DNA of 44,807 bases from Flavobacteriales bacterium (GTDB lineage Bacteria; Bacteroidota; Bacteroidia; Flavobacteriales_D; Crocinitomicaceae). Below the pieces are notes generated by a model, which did not search any database, had not been told where the DNA came from, and saw only the letters and a list, made by a program, of their open reading frames with translations. Both the position numbers and the translations under genes were made by a program. Below, one piece after another: positions 1 to 7,081 of this stretch. Where the stretch lies: contig CANITF010000025.1 of assembly GCA_947470515.1 (NCBI GenBank), forward strand, positions 1 through 44,807, read 5' to 3'. Positions within the stretch are counted from its first letter, which is position 1. Every line of letters starts with the position of its first letter.

Positions 1-1
1 A

Positions 2-85
2 ATGGATGCTGCCCCAGGAATGTACTATATACAGGTTTCTAATGGAACCACTACTTCCTATATAGTGAAACATAGTTTGCGTTAA
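2..85 (+). CDS. C-terminal fragment of a T9SS-secreted protein (5' end outside window)
   Basis: The reading frame is open from the window edge and ends with TAA at 83-85. The 27 visible residues (M-D-A-A-P-G-M-Y-Y-I-Q-V-S-N-G...) match the last strand of a type A T9SS sorting domain, which typically reads G-x-Y-x-x-x-V plus a short basic tail; here the end is KHSLR. Everything upstream, including the functional domain, is missing, so the product cannot be named. A strong terminator follows 25 bp later, so this is the end of its transcription unit. Confidence 0.7.
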   Translation: MDAAPGMYYIQVSNGTTTSYIVKHSLR

Positions 86-109
86 AAATTATGGTCGTAA
101 AATGAAGAA

Positions 110-140
110 GGGGAAAGCAAACATGCTTTCCCCTTTTTTG
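110..140 (+). terminator. Rho-independent terminator
   Basis: A 10-bp perfect stem, GGGGAAAGCA (110-119) with TGCTTTCCCC (124-133), has a 4-nt loop and is followed directly by a T-rich tail (134-139). It terminates the partial T9SS cargo gene. Confidence 0.9.
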
Positions 141-178
141 TTTTTAGATTTTTTAAATCCTCCAATCCTTCGCATCAT

Positions 179-274
179 CAAATCTTTGTAAATCTTTCGA
201 ATCCTCAAATTTTTCAAATCTTTGTAAATCTTTCGAATCCTCAAATTTTTTGAATCTTTGTAAATCCTTCAAAT
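179..274. repeat. 36-bp tandem repeat, 2 perfect copies plus a degenerate partial third
   Basis: Positions 179-214 and 215-250 are identical 36-mers made of AAATCTTTGTA, AAATCTTTCGAATC and CTCAAATTTTT blocks. A diverged partial third copy covers 251-274 (TGAATCTTTGTAAATCCTTC), and similar sequence at 153-178 may be a decayed earlier copy. The array lies just after the terminator and is not coding. It is a minisatellite-like array with no spacers, so it is not a CRISPR. Confidence 0.85.
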
Positions 275-502
275 ATTAAATTGGTCTGAAACAACTTATC
301 TTCTAAACGTATACAATTGTAAAAAGGTTGCATTAGGGTATTAATTAGTTTAGCAGTGTCATGGAAATACTTTATTTATAAGATAGTATTCCTAAATTGT
401 CATAGGAATTATTGGTTAGCAATATTTCGTATATGAAATCATGCGAAAAGCCATACAATTGATTAAGTAAATTGTCATTTTAAGGTAGTGCTATACTGGC
501 CC

Positions 503-720
503 TTTTTGGGAAAATATTCCAAAACATGGAATAAACTAAAAAAACTAAAATAATTAAAATATTGAATTACAGTCATTTAATGTTTTTGGCATATTTATTA
601 CTATAAGTAAAGCAGATTATTTATAGAGTGGTTTCAATAATAATCAAAAGTAGATGTTTAGGTTTTAGGTAATAGTAAAAGGAGTGGTATTGCCACTCCT
701 TTTACTACTTTATAGAAGTC
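503..720 (+). ncRNA. Candidate structured RNA element, copy 1 (3' hairpin 673-707)
   Basis: The element begins with an imperfect palindrome around TTTGGGAAAATATTCCAAAA and ends with a 15-bp hairpin, TAGTAAAAGGAGTGG (673-687) with CCACTCCTTTTACTA (693-707). AAAGTAG at 647-653 is complementary to CTACTTT at 705-711, giving an outer helix around the hairpin. A 37-nt stretch (639-675) is repeated exactly in copy 2 at 903-939. No open frame fits inside. A small RNA or an attenuator is possible; which strand is transcribed is inferred only from the order of elements. Confidence 0.5.
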
Positions 721-767
721 TGTAAACTAAAATAACAATCTGCCAATTTCTATTTCTTAATCGTCTT

Positions 768-983
768 ATTTTGGGAAAATATTCCAAAATTAAGAATTAT
801 TAAAAAATAACAAATTTTTAAATAATTGATTTTCATCACATTAACTTTTTGGAACGAATATTTCAATACACAAATCTGATTATTTCAAGTGTGGTTTCAT
901 GCAATAATCAAAAGTAGATGTTTAGGTTTTAGGTAATAGAAAAAGGAGCGGTATATATCGCTCCTTTTCTACTTTATAGAAGT
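768..983 (+). ncRNA. Candidate structured RNA element, copy 2 (3' hairpin 941-968)
   Basis: Paralogue of the 503-720 element with the same order of parts: palindrome at 768-790, conserved GTGGTTTCA, 37 identical bases (903-939), a hairpin AAAAGGAGCG (941-950) with CGCTCCTTTT (959-968), and the outer helix AAAGTAG (911-917) with CTACTTT (969-975). Against copy 1 the hairpin differs by a paired change: T685-A695 becomes C949-G960. The AT-rich middle has diverged while both helices are kept. Confidence 0.5.
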
Positions 984-1344
984 TTGAAATTTAAGTATTA
1001 TTCACTTGAAAAAAAGCTTCCTTTTCTCATTTAGAAATAAAGACACATTTCGAATTAACTGTATCTTCCAAATTTATTTTAAATAGGGATATTCTAAATT
1101 TGATAATATTTTATTTAATACTATTTAAAGCTCTATGAAAGTTTCTTAAACATAGTTCTAACAATTTAATTAAAAATAAAGAGAGATCAAACCATTATCT
1201 CCCTTGTTTATTTGTCCCGTCATTTTGACGAAATGTCTTTTTTTCAGTTATTTACGGGGTTATTAACATGAAAAGTTGACTTATCAACAATTTTTGTAAC
1301 CTATAGGATGAACCTCCGTATTTAGAAACACAAACAACAGCAAC

Positions 1345-2259
1345 ATGAAATTATTAGCAACTAGTATTTGTCTTTCAGTTTTCGGTTTTTCTCAAGCAGG
1401 AGAGATTGTAAAACAGATTTCAAAAAAAGAATACGTTGAACAATGGCGCACAACAGCGGTTCAACAGATGATTCAATATAAAATTCCTGCAAGTATAACA
1501 TTAGCGCAAGGAATTCTTGAATCGGGTAGTGGGAACTCTGATTTAGCTGTAAAAGGTAAAAATCATTTCGGAATTAAATGTGCAGATTGGACCGGAGAAA
1601 CAATGCGTCTCGATGATGATCAAAAAGACGAATGTTTTAGAGTATATGTAAGTGCTGAAGAATCGTATGTTGATCACAGTGAATTTTTGAAAAATAAAGC
1701 ACGTTATAAGAATTTATTCACACTTGATAAGGGTGATTATAAAGCTTGGGCCAGAGGATTAAAGGAAGCTGGATATGCTACAAATCCGAAATATGCAGAT
1801 TTGTTAATTGAAATCATTGAGGATTTGAAATTGTATGATTTAGATGAAACAGGTAAACCGAATAATGAAAAAGTACCAGACTTAGTTGCTGCAAAATCAG
1901 CTGAACTTAATGTTGTAAAACACACCGTATTGCTTCATGAAAACAAAGTAAAATACGTTATTGCAAGAAAAGGCGATACATTTTATAGAATTGCAAAAGA
2001 ATTTGGAATGGGATTGTGGGAGTTGTATAAATACAATGACTTCGGACCGAAAAAAGATGTGTTAGTTGAAGGTGACATTGTTTATATTCAGCCAAAAAGA
2101 AAAAGATCAAAGAAAGAAAGTGTTAAGTTGACTCATGCAATGAGCCTGAGAGAATTGTCGCAAGACCAAGCGTTGAAACTTGGATCATTGCAGAAATTAA
2201 ATGAAAATTCTTCCGCTGACCAATTAATGGCCAAGGGAGAAAAAGTTACCCTCCGTTAA
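1345..2259 (+). CDS. Secreted glucosaminidase (GH73) with C-terminal LysM domain
   Basis: A peptidoglycan hydrolase expected to cleave N-acetylglucosaminyl linkages in the wall, used in cell separation or wall turnover. The 304-aa product starts with a signal peptide (residues 1-19). A GH73/FlgJ-type catalytic domain follows at about 30-165, with the catalytic Glu in A-Q-G-I-L-E-S-G (E59), N-H-F-G-I-K-C, and a Y-A-T-N-P-K-Y-A-D block. A LysM domain at about 204-253 (YVIARKGDTFYRIAKEFG) should bind glycan; the last 40 residues look like a degraded second LysM. The family is known from Bacteroidetes as glucosaminidase/LysM proteins. The ATG at 1345 is well placed for the signal peptide. The gene stands alone after the long intergenic region. 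Confidence 0.88.
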   Translation: MKLLATSICLSVFGFSQAGEIVKQISKKEYVEQWRTTAVQQMIQYKIPASITLAQGILESGSGNSDLAVKGKNHFGIKCADWTGETMRLDDDQKDECFRVYVSAEESYVDHSEFLKNKARYKNLFTLDKGDYKAWARGLKEAGYATNPKYADLLIEIIEDLKLYDLDETGKPNNEKVPDLVAAKSAELNVVKHTVLLHENKVKYVIARKGDTFYRIAKEFGMGLWELYKYNDFGPKKDVLVEGDIVYIQPKRKRSKKESVKLTHAMSLRELSQDQALKLGSLQKLNENSSADQLMAKGEKVTLR

Positions 2260-2321
2260 TGGATTTTTCCAGCCTGAGCTAAACAGGTTATGTGAGGTTT
2301 TTTGTTTGTTGTTGTTTGTTT

Positions 2322-2352
2322 GAAAAGCCTTGGGAAACTGAGGCTTTTCTTG
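2322..2352 (+). terminator. Probable terminator after the glucosaminidase gene
   Basis: A 9-bp stem, GAAAAGCCT (2322-2330) with AGGCTTTTC (2341-2349), has a 10-nt loop. The T run lies within the 3' arm, and only TTG follows. Confidence 0.6.
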
Positions 2353-2506
2353 TATTCCTATACGTACAATACTACTTTTAAGAATCCAACGCTTTTGGCA
2401 GAAATTCCTTTTAATAAATTGATATAACATTTAAATCAATGGATTTAGGTTTTGAATTGTCGGTTTAAAAGTTAATACTTAATTTAGTCCACAAGAATAT
2501 GTATAA

Positions 2507-4048
2507 ATGAAGCCTTCAACTGAATTATTTAGCTTGATTAAGTCACTGACAAAATCAGAAAAACGTTTTTTCAAATTATCTTCTTCTCTTCAATCAGGTG
2601 ATAAAAACTATCTAAAGATTTTTGATTTTGTTGAAAGTCAATCAAAGTATGACGAGGACCTTCTTAAGATTGAATTCAAGAAAGAAACATTTGTCAAACA
2701 CCTTCCTTCAGAGAAAAATCACCTCTATAAATTGATTTTAAAAAGTCTTCGGTCTTTCTACAGCGAACAATCTGTTAGTAGTTTATTGAAGCAGGAAATT
2801 AAAAATGTTGAAATTCTCTACAATAAAGCTCTTTACAAGGAATGTGAGAAATTTGTCTCAAGAGCAAAACAATTAGCAAAAGACCATGAGAAATTTTATT
2901 ATTGGTTTGAGCTCTTATCTTGGGAGAAGAAATTGCTGGAAGAAGCATATGAATCAGGTGAATTCACTACCAATCTTGACGCACTTGTTGCCGAAGAAGA
3001 AATGGTAATTGCTAAACTTCGTAATTTGGCTGAATACCAAGTAATTTATTCGAAAATTAATTTGATCTTCAGAAGTGGAGGTTTTACACGGACAGAAAGT
3101 GAAAGGAACGCTGTGGAGGAAATTGCTGATTACCATTTAATAAAAGGGAAAAATACAGCACTTTCAACCAGAGCAGCATCAATGTGTTATTACATTAAAG
3201 GTCTGTGCGCAGCAACCAATCGGAATTTTGATGATAGCTTTCAATTTTTCAATCGTACACGAGAGATTTTGGATAATAATCCAATGTTAAAAGTGGATTC
3301 TGGTCAACGGTATATTTTGACTCTTTTCCATTTATTGCGCTGTTATATTGATAGCAAGGATTTTGTGAAAGCACAAGAATTAATTACTGATATTCGTGAG
3401 CTGGAAGGAAAAAAAGGATTCAATTCTACTGATATTTTAGTTCGAATTTTCACTAATTCGTATAATCTTGAGCTGTTACTTTTGCATGCAATGGGAGAAT
3501 TTCAGAAGAGTGTTGAACTGATACCTGAAATTGAGCGATTGCAAGAAGAATATGGCGAAAAAGTAAGTAAGGAACAAGAGATTATACTGCTATATAATAA
3601 AGCATATAGTTATTTTGGAGTTGGTGATTTCAAAAAAGCATTGTCATATATCAATACTGTTCTCAATGATAATGAACAGAATTTAAGACAAGATATATAC
3701 AGTTTTTCGCGCTTATTTAATTTGGTTTTACATTTCGAATTAGAAAACTATGATTTCCTTGAATATGTAATCAAATCAACAAACCGTTATTTAAATAAGC
3801 AAGAACGCAGTTTTGAACTTGAAAATGTCTGTATTAAGCACATCCGAAAATTATCAAAAACGTTTCTAAATAATGAGAAAATCATCATTCTTGAAAAAAT
3901 GAAAGATGAGTTGGATGAATTATTGAAAGATCAAAATGAACGAACCGTTTTGGAATATTTTAATATAACCGCTTGGGTTACGAGTAAAATCTATAAAATT
4001 TCATTTTCTGTAGCAATAAAAACAGAATTGGAAGAAAGTAAACTATAA
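2507..4048 (+). CDS. Conserved hypothetical protein, all-helical (TPR-like), 513 aa
   Basis: I do not recognise a named family. The protein has no signal peptide or membrane segment and is rich in Lys, Glu and Leu. It has helix-pair patterns resembling tetratricopeptide repeats, for example L-Y-N-K-A-L-Y-K-E-C-E-K-F at about 102-114 and Y-N-K-A-Y-S-Y-F-G-V-G-D-F-K-K-A-L at about 364-380. The N-terminus (SLIKSLTKSEKRFFKL) is distinctive and recalls large Bacteroidetes-specific cytoplasmic proteins. It is monocistronic, flanked by a terminator upstream and a 273-bp gap before proS. A cytoplasmic scaffold or adaptor is the most that can be inferred. Confidence 0.7.
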   Translation: MKPSTELFSLIKSLTKSEKRFFKLSSSLQSGDKNYLKIFDFVESQSKYDEDLLKIEFKKETFVKHLPSEKNHLYKLILKSLRSFYSEQSVSSLLKQEIKNVEILYNKALYKECEKFVSRAKQLAKDHEKFYYWFELLSWEKKLLEEAYESGEFTTNLDALVAEEEMVIAKLRNLAEYQVIYSKINLIFRSGGFTRTESERNAVEEIADYHLIKGKNTALSTRAASMCYYIKGLCAATNRNFDDSFQFFNRTREILDNNPMLKVDSGQRYILTLFHLLRCYIDSKDFVKAQELITDIRELEGKKGFNSTDILVRIFTNSYNLELLLLHAMGEFQKSVELIPEIERLQEEYGEKVSKEQEIILLYNKAYSYFGVGDFKKALSYINTVLNDNEQNLRQDIYSFSRLFNLVLHFELENYDFLEYVIKSTNRYLNKQERSFELENVCIKHIRKLSKTFLNNEKIIILEKMKDELDELLKDQNERTVLEYFNITAWVTSKIYKISFSVAIKTELEESKL

Positions 4049-4084
4049 TTGAGTAACCGCTAATAGATCAAAAGAAGTATTCAT

Positions 4085-4137
4085 ACCCCTTTAGGGGTTA
4101 TATATTTTTAGCGCTGGATGTAATCCAGCGAAAAAAA
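4085..4137. repeat. Palindromic REP-like element (two hairpins)
   Basis: ACCCCTT-TAGGGGT (4085-4098) is followed by CGCTGGAT (4112-4119) paired with ATCCAGCG (4123-4130) over a 3-nt loop. T5 before and A7 after can extend the second stem. There is no U tract on either strand, so it is not a classical terminator. It resembles dispersed intergenic palindromes of Bacteroidetes; no second copy was found in this window. Confidence 0.55.
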
Positions 4138-4151
4138 CATGTAATTATTCC

Positions 4152-4213
4152 CTTTTTGGCATGTATTTTTGAGTGAAATCATGCCAAAAAGATTTTGTAG
4201 TAATAAAGCGAAC
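4152..4213. repeat. Inverted-repeat element, 12-bp perfect arms plus AGATTTTGT tail
   Basis: CTTTTTGGCATG (4152-4163) and CATGCCAAAAAG (4180-4191) are perfect inverted repeats around a 16-nt centre. They are followed by AGATTTTGTAGTAATAAAGCG (4190-4210). Related tails occur at 9647-9667 and 12409-12443, so this is a dispersed intergenic element. The left arm also resembles a sigma-54 -24 box (TTGGCAYG). Confidence 0.6.
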
Positions 4214-4321
4214 AATCAAAATCGCTAAGTTAGATTGTCAGTGAAAAACTAATTAATTACCCGAAATGAAGTTTAATTCCTAAATTTACACCTAAAATAA
4301 GCATAGTTTAACGCATAAATA

Positions 4322-5794
4322 ATGGCACAAAAGTATACAACAAGAGAAGAAGATTATTCCAAATGGTACAATGAATTAGTCTATAGAGCGGATTTAGCAG
4401 AACATTCTGATGTAAGAGGATGTATGGTAATTAAGCCTTATGGCTATGCGATTTGGGAGATGATGAAAGAAGTTTTGGATAAAAAATTCAAAGAAACGGG
4501 TCATTCGAATGCTTATTTCCCCTTGCTAATTCCGAAGTCATATTTAAGCAAAGAAGCTAGTCACATCGAAGGTTTTGCGAAAGAATGTGCTGTTGTAACG
4601 CATTATCGTTTAAAAAATGCTGAAGACGGAAGCGGAATAATTGTTGATCCATCAGCGAAATTGGAAGAAGAATTAATTATTCGTCCAACATCTGAAACAA
4701 TTATTTGGAATTCATATAGAAATTGGATTCAGTCTTACAGAGATTTACCAATTCTTATTAACCAATGGGCAAATGTTGTACGATGGGAAATGAGAACACG
4801 TTTATTTTTAAGAACAACTGAATTTTTATGGCAAGAAGGTCATACGGCTCACGCAACGAAACAAGAGGCAATCAGTGAAGCAGAATTAATGTTGGAAGTA
4901 TACGCTGAATTTGCTGAGAATTATATGGCAATGCCTGTAATCAAAGGGCGTAAGTCTGCCAGTGAACGTTTTGCAGGTGCTGAAGATACCTTGTGTATTG
5001 AATCAATGATGCAAGATGGGAAAGCGCTTCAAGCTGGAACATCACATTTTTTAGGTCAAAATTTCGCAAAAGCATTTGACGTGAAGTTTGCAGATAAAGA
5101 TGGTAAAGTTGAACATGTTTGGGCAACTTCTTGGGGTGTTTCTACACGTTTAATGGGTGCGTTGATTATGACGCATTCTGATGATGAAGGACTTGTGTTG
5201 CCTCCAGCCTTAGCCCCAATTCAAGTTGTTGCTGTTCCGATTCATAGAACAGACGAAGAATTAGAAGCAATTAATCAAAAAATGGCTGAACTAGGCTTGA
5301 AATTGAAAGCGAAAGGAATTTCTTTCAAATATGATAACGATGAAAATCGCCGTCCAGGATGGAAATTTGCTGAATATGAAGCGAAAGGTGTTCCAATTAG
5401 AATTGCTATGGGACCAAGAGACTTGGAAAGTGGAAATGTTGAAGTTGCTCGAAGAGATACGAAGACAAAGGAAGTAGTTGAATTTGTAACAATTGAAAGT
5501 TACATTGAAAAGTTGTTAGCCGAAATTCAAACGAATTTATTTGAAAGAGCAAAAGCATTTAGAAAAGATAACATGCGAAATGTTGATACCTACGATGATT
5601 TTAAGATGCAGATTGATAAAGGTGGTTTCTTCTTAGCGCATTGGGATGGAACGGCTGAAACAGAAGCTAAAATCAAAGAAGAAACACAAGCAACCATCCG
5701 CTGCATTGCACTTGATCAACCAGAGGAAACAGGGTTTTGTATGGTAACTGGAAAGCCATCTAACAAAAGAGTTGTTTTGGCTAAAGCATATTAA
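4322..5794 (+). CDS. proS: Prolyl-tRNA synthetase (type 3, archaeal/eukaryotic-like)
   Basis: Charges tRNA-Pro with proline using ATP; essential for translation in the cytoplasm. At 490 aa it has the length of the short ProRS form that lacks the bacterial editing insertion. Class II motifs are visible: motif 1 region around K-P-Y-G-Y-A-I-W-E, motif 2 [20 protein letters not shown] (about 158-177), and the proline-site stretch [17 protein letters not shown]. The anticodon-binding domain begins near A-P-I-Q-V-V. A C-terminal domain ends in K-A-Y. The start at 4322 matches the family N-terminus ([19 protein letters not shown]). The next gene follows after 2 bp and is probably co-transcribed. Confidence 0.97.
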   Translation: MAQKYTTREEDYSKWYNELVYRADLAEHSDVRGCMVIKPYGYAIWEMMKEVLDKKFKETGHSNAYFPLLIPKSYLSKEASHIEGFAKECAVVTHYRLKNAEDGSGIIVDPSAKLEEELIIRPTSETIIWNSYRNWIQSYRDLPILINQWANVVRWEMRTRLFLRTTEFLWQEGHTAHATKQEAISEAELMLEVYAEFAENYMAMPVIKGRKSASERFAGAEDTLCIESMMQDGKALQAGTSHFLGQNFAKAFDVKFADKDGKVEHVWATSWGVSTRLMGALIMTHSDDEGLVLPPALAPIQVVAVPIHRTDEELEAINQKMAELGLKLKAKGISFKYDNDENRRPGWKFAEYEAKGVPIRIAMGPRDLESGNVEVARRDTKTKEVVEFVTIESYIEKLLAEIQTNLFERAKAFRKDNMRNVDTYDDFKMQIDKGGFFLAHWDGTAETEAKIKEETQATIRCIALDQPEETGFCMVTGKPSNKRVVLAKAY

Positions 5795-5796
5795 AT

Positions 5797-6483
5797 ATGA
5801 AAATTGAACAAAATAGAAAAGTTATTTTAGGCTTGTTGAAAAGTAAAGCAACATTAAAGCAAAATATCGCTGCCGATGCAACAGCAATTTTTAAGCTTTT
5901 TAATGATTGTATTGACAAAGAACTTGAGGCGCTTCAACTGGAAATAAAGGATCCGCGAATTCGTTTGTTTAAGAAGGAAAAGGGTCAATTTGAAAAAGAT
6001 GTTTACGTTGGAAGTGATGTCCTCGTTTTTCATGTTCATAACAATGTTTTTCGCTTGCCAGATGATAATCCTTTATGGGGTACACATTATTTCAAGGAAG
6101 ATGATGACCGTGGATTTTTTGGTGTAATCTATATTTACAATTTCTTGGCGCAATCGTTCTTGCAGAATAGAGCGCAAGATCACGGTTATTTGATTGGTAG
6201 AATCATGTTCAACAAAGACCGTCACTTCATGATTGAAGGCAAAGGTCAACTGGGAACTTTATTCCGAGATATGGAAAATATGGAGCTCAATGAAGAATCT
6301 ATTAAGTTAGTCGTTCAAATGGCTTTTGTTCATGCAATAGAATTTGACATGTTAATTCCACCATTTGAGTTTGTTTCTGAAATGACTGTTGAAGAAGCAC
6401 AAATGATCAGTAATAATTCACAAATGCAAACAGGTAAGCGTCTAGGATTCAAAATGAAATCGGATGATAAAGAAATAATTTAA
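5797..6483 (+). CDS. Conserved hypothetical protein, 228 aa
   Basis: I do not recognise a named domain. The product is soluble, with no signal peptide or membrane helix. It is rich in aromatic residues in the middle (N-P-L-W-G-T-H-Y-F-K-E-D-D-D-R-G-F-F-G-V-I-Y-I-Y-N-F-L, about 90-116), with a later G-Y-L-I-G-R-I-M-F-N-K-D-R-H-F-M block. It begins 2 bp after the proS stop, implying translational coupling with ProRS, though a shared function is only a guess. It appears to belong to a conserved Bacteroidetes family of unknown role. Confidence 0.72.
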   Translation: MKIEQNRKVILGLLKSKATLKQNIAADATAIFKLFNDCIDKELEALQLEIKDPRIRLFKKEKGQFEKDVYVGSDVLVFHVHNNVFRLPDDNPLWGTHYFKEDDDRGFFGVIYIYNFLAQSFLQNRAQDHGYLIGRIMFNKDRHFMIEGKGQLGTLFRDMENMELNEESIKLVVQMAFVHAIEFDMLIPPFEFVSEMTVEEAQMISNNSQMQTGKRLGFKMKSDDKEII

Positions 6484-6500
6484 AAAAAAACTACTAGACG

Positions 6501-6531
6501 TTTGCTATTACAGAATTTCAGGCTATATTTG
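6501..6531 (+). promoter_or_regulatory. Bacteroidetes-type promoter of the tRNA-Glu/rpsT unit
   Basis: TTTG (6501-6504), a 19-nt spacer and TATATTTG (6524-6531) match the Bacteroidetes consensus (-33 TTTG, -7 TAnnTTTG) exactly. The predicted start lies about 6538, some 26 nt before the first tRNA. Confidence 0.85.
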
Positions 6532-6563
6532 CACTCCCAAATTAATGGGAGAATTTAAAATAG

Positions 6564-6638
6564 GGCCCATTCGTCTAGTGGTTAGGACGCCAGGTTTTCA
6601 TCCTGGTAACAGGAGTTCGATTCTCCTATGGGCTACCA
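6564..6638 (+). tRNA. tRNA-Glu (anticodon TTC), CCA encoded
   Basis: The cloverleaf is complete: acceptor GGCCCAT with ATGGGCT (G1-U72 wobble), anticodon stem CCAGG/CCTGG around loop TTTTCAT giving anticodon UUC, and T arm AGGAG-TTCGATT-CTCCT. Discriminator A is at 6635 and a genomically encoded CCA at 6636-6638. The 72-nt body is identical to the second copy 17 bp downstream. Confidence 0.97.
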
Positions 6639-6652
6639 AATTTAACCAATTT

Positions 6653-6724
6653 GGCCCATTCGTCTAGTGGTTAGGACGCCAGGTTTTCATCCTGGTAACA
6701 GGAGTTCGATTCTCCTATGGGCTA
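6653..6724 (+). tRNA. tRNA-Glu (anticodon TTC), second copy, CCA not encoded
   Basis: The sequence is identical to the first copy over all 72 nt, with the same UUC anticodon. The bases after discriminator A (6724) are CTA instead of CCA, so this copy needs CCA addition by the nucleotidyltransferase. It lies 33 bp before rpsT and is probably co-transcribed with it. Confidence 0.97.
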
Positions 6725-6757
6725 CTAGAGATTTAAAAACTTTAAAAACAAAAAAAA

Positions 6758-7009
6758 ATGGCAAATCATAAGTCAGCAAAAAAGAGAATAAGAACGAACG
6801 AAGGAAGAAGACTTCGTAACAAGTATCAACACAAAACAACGCGTAACGCTATTCGTAAGTTCCGTTTGTTAACAGATAAGAAAGAGGCAGAAGGTTTATT
6901 TTCTAGTCTTGTTGCAATGTTGGATAAATTAGCGAAAAGAAACGTTATCCATGCTAACAAAGCAGCTAACTTGAAGTCTGGTTTGCAAATAGGAATGAAT
7001 AACTTGTAA
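6758..7009 (+). CDS. rpsT: 30S ribosomal protein S20
   Basis: An 83-aa basic protein that binds 16S rRNA early in 30S assembly. The N-terminus [15 protein letters not shown] is the S20 signature, followed by Lys/Arg-rich helices and the family end ([13 protein letters not shown]). Length is typical. It sits 33 bp downstream of two tRNA-Glu genes with no promoter of its own visible between them, so it likely shares their promoter at 6501-6531. A strong terminator follows. Confidence 0.97.
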   Translation: MANHKSAKKRIRTNEGRRLRNKYQHKTTRNAIRKFRLLTDKKEAEGLFSSLVAMLDKLAKRNVIHANKAANLKSGLQIGMNNL

Positions 7010-7033
7010 TAGATTCGTTCTCGAATAATATTA

Positions 7034-7054
7034 GGGGCAATTGCCCCTTTTTTT
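7034..7054 (+). terminator. Rho-independent terminator of rpsT
   Basis: GGGGCAA directly abuts TTGCCCC (stem GGGGC/GCCCC, loop AATT) and is followed by seven T (7048-7054). Confidence 0.9.
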
Positions 7055-7081
7055 ATACCTTTAACTTTTAACAATTCTCGC

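Larger units (their letters stand above)
300..1344. other. Long intergenic region without a credible protein gene
   Basis: About 1 kb of very AT-rich sequence with no open frame of useful length on either strand. It holds alternative hairpins at 363-408 (GGAAATACT pairing with AGTATTCC, then TTCCTA pairing with TAGGAA, sharing bases 389-392), the two tandem elements described separately (503-720 and 768-983), a weak hairpin at 1179-1205 (AAGAGAGAT with ATCTCCCTT, one mismatch), and an inverted repeat CGTCA-TTT-TGACG at 1218-1230. The remaining bases before the gene at 1345 are probably its leader. Confidence 0.7.

Noticed and set aside
179-274. CRISPR array
   Set aside because: The 36-bp units are directly adjacent with no spacers and no cas genes are nearby.
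503-983. Insertion sequence or MITE insertion
   Set aside because: No transposase and no terminal inverted repeats with target duplications could be seen; tandem duplication of a structured element explains it better.
1275-1291. DnaA box or replication origin
   Set aside because: TTATCAACA is one base off the DnaA consensus, but it is a single site with no cluster, dnaA or dnaN nearby.
2224-2430. 68-codon minus-strand frame after the glucosaminidase gene
   Set aside because: It spans the gene end and terminator and has no recognisable domain or start context.
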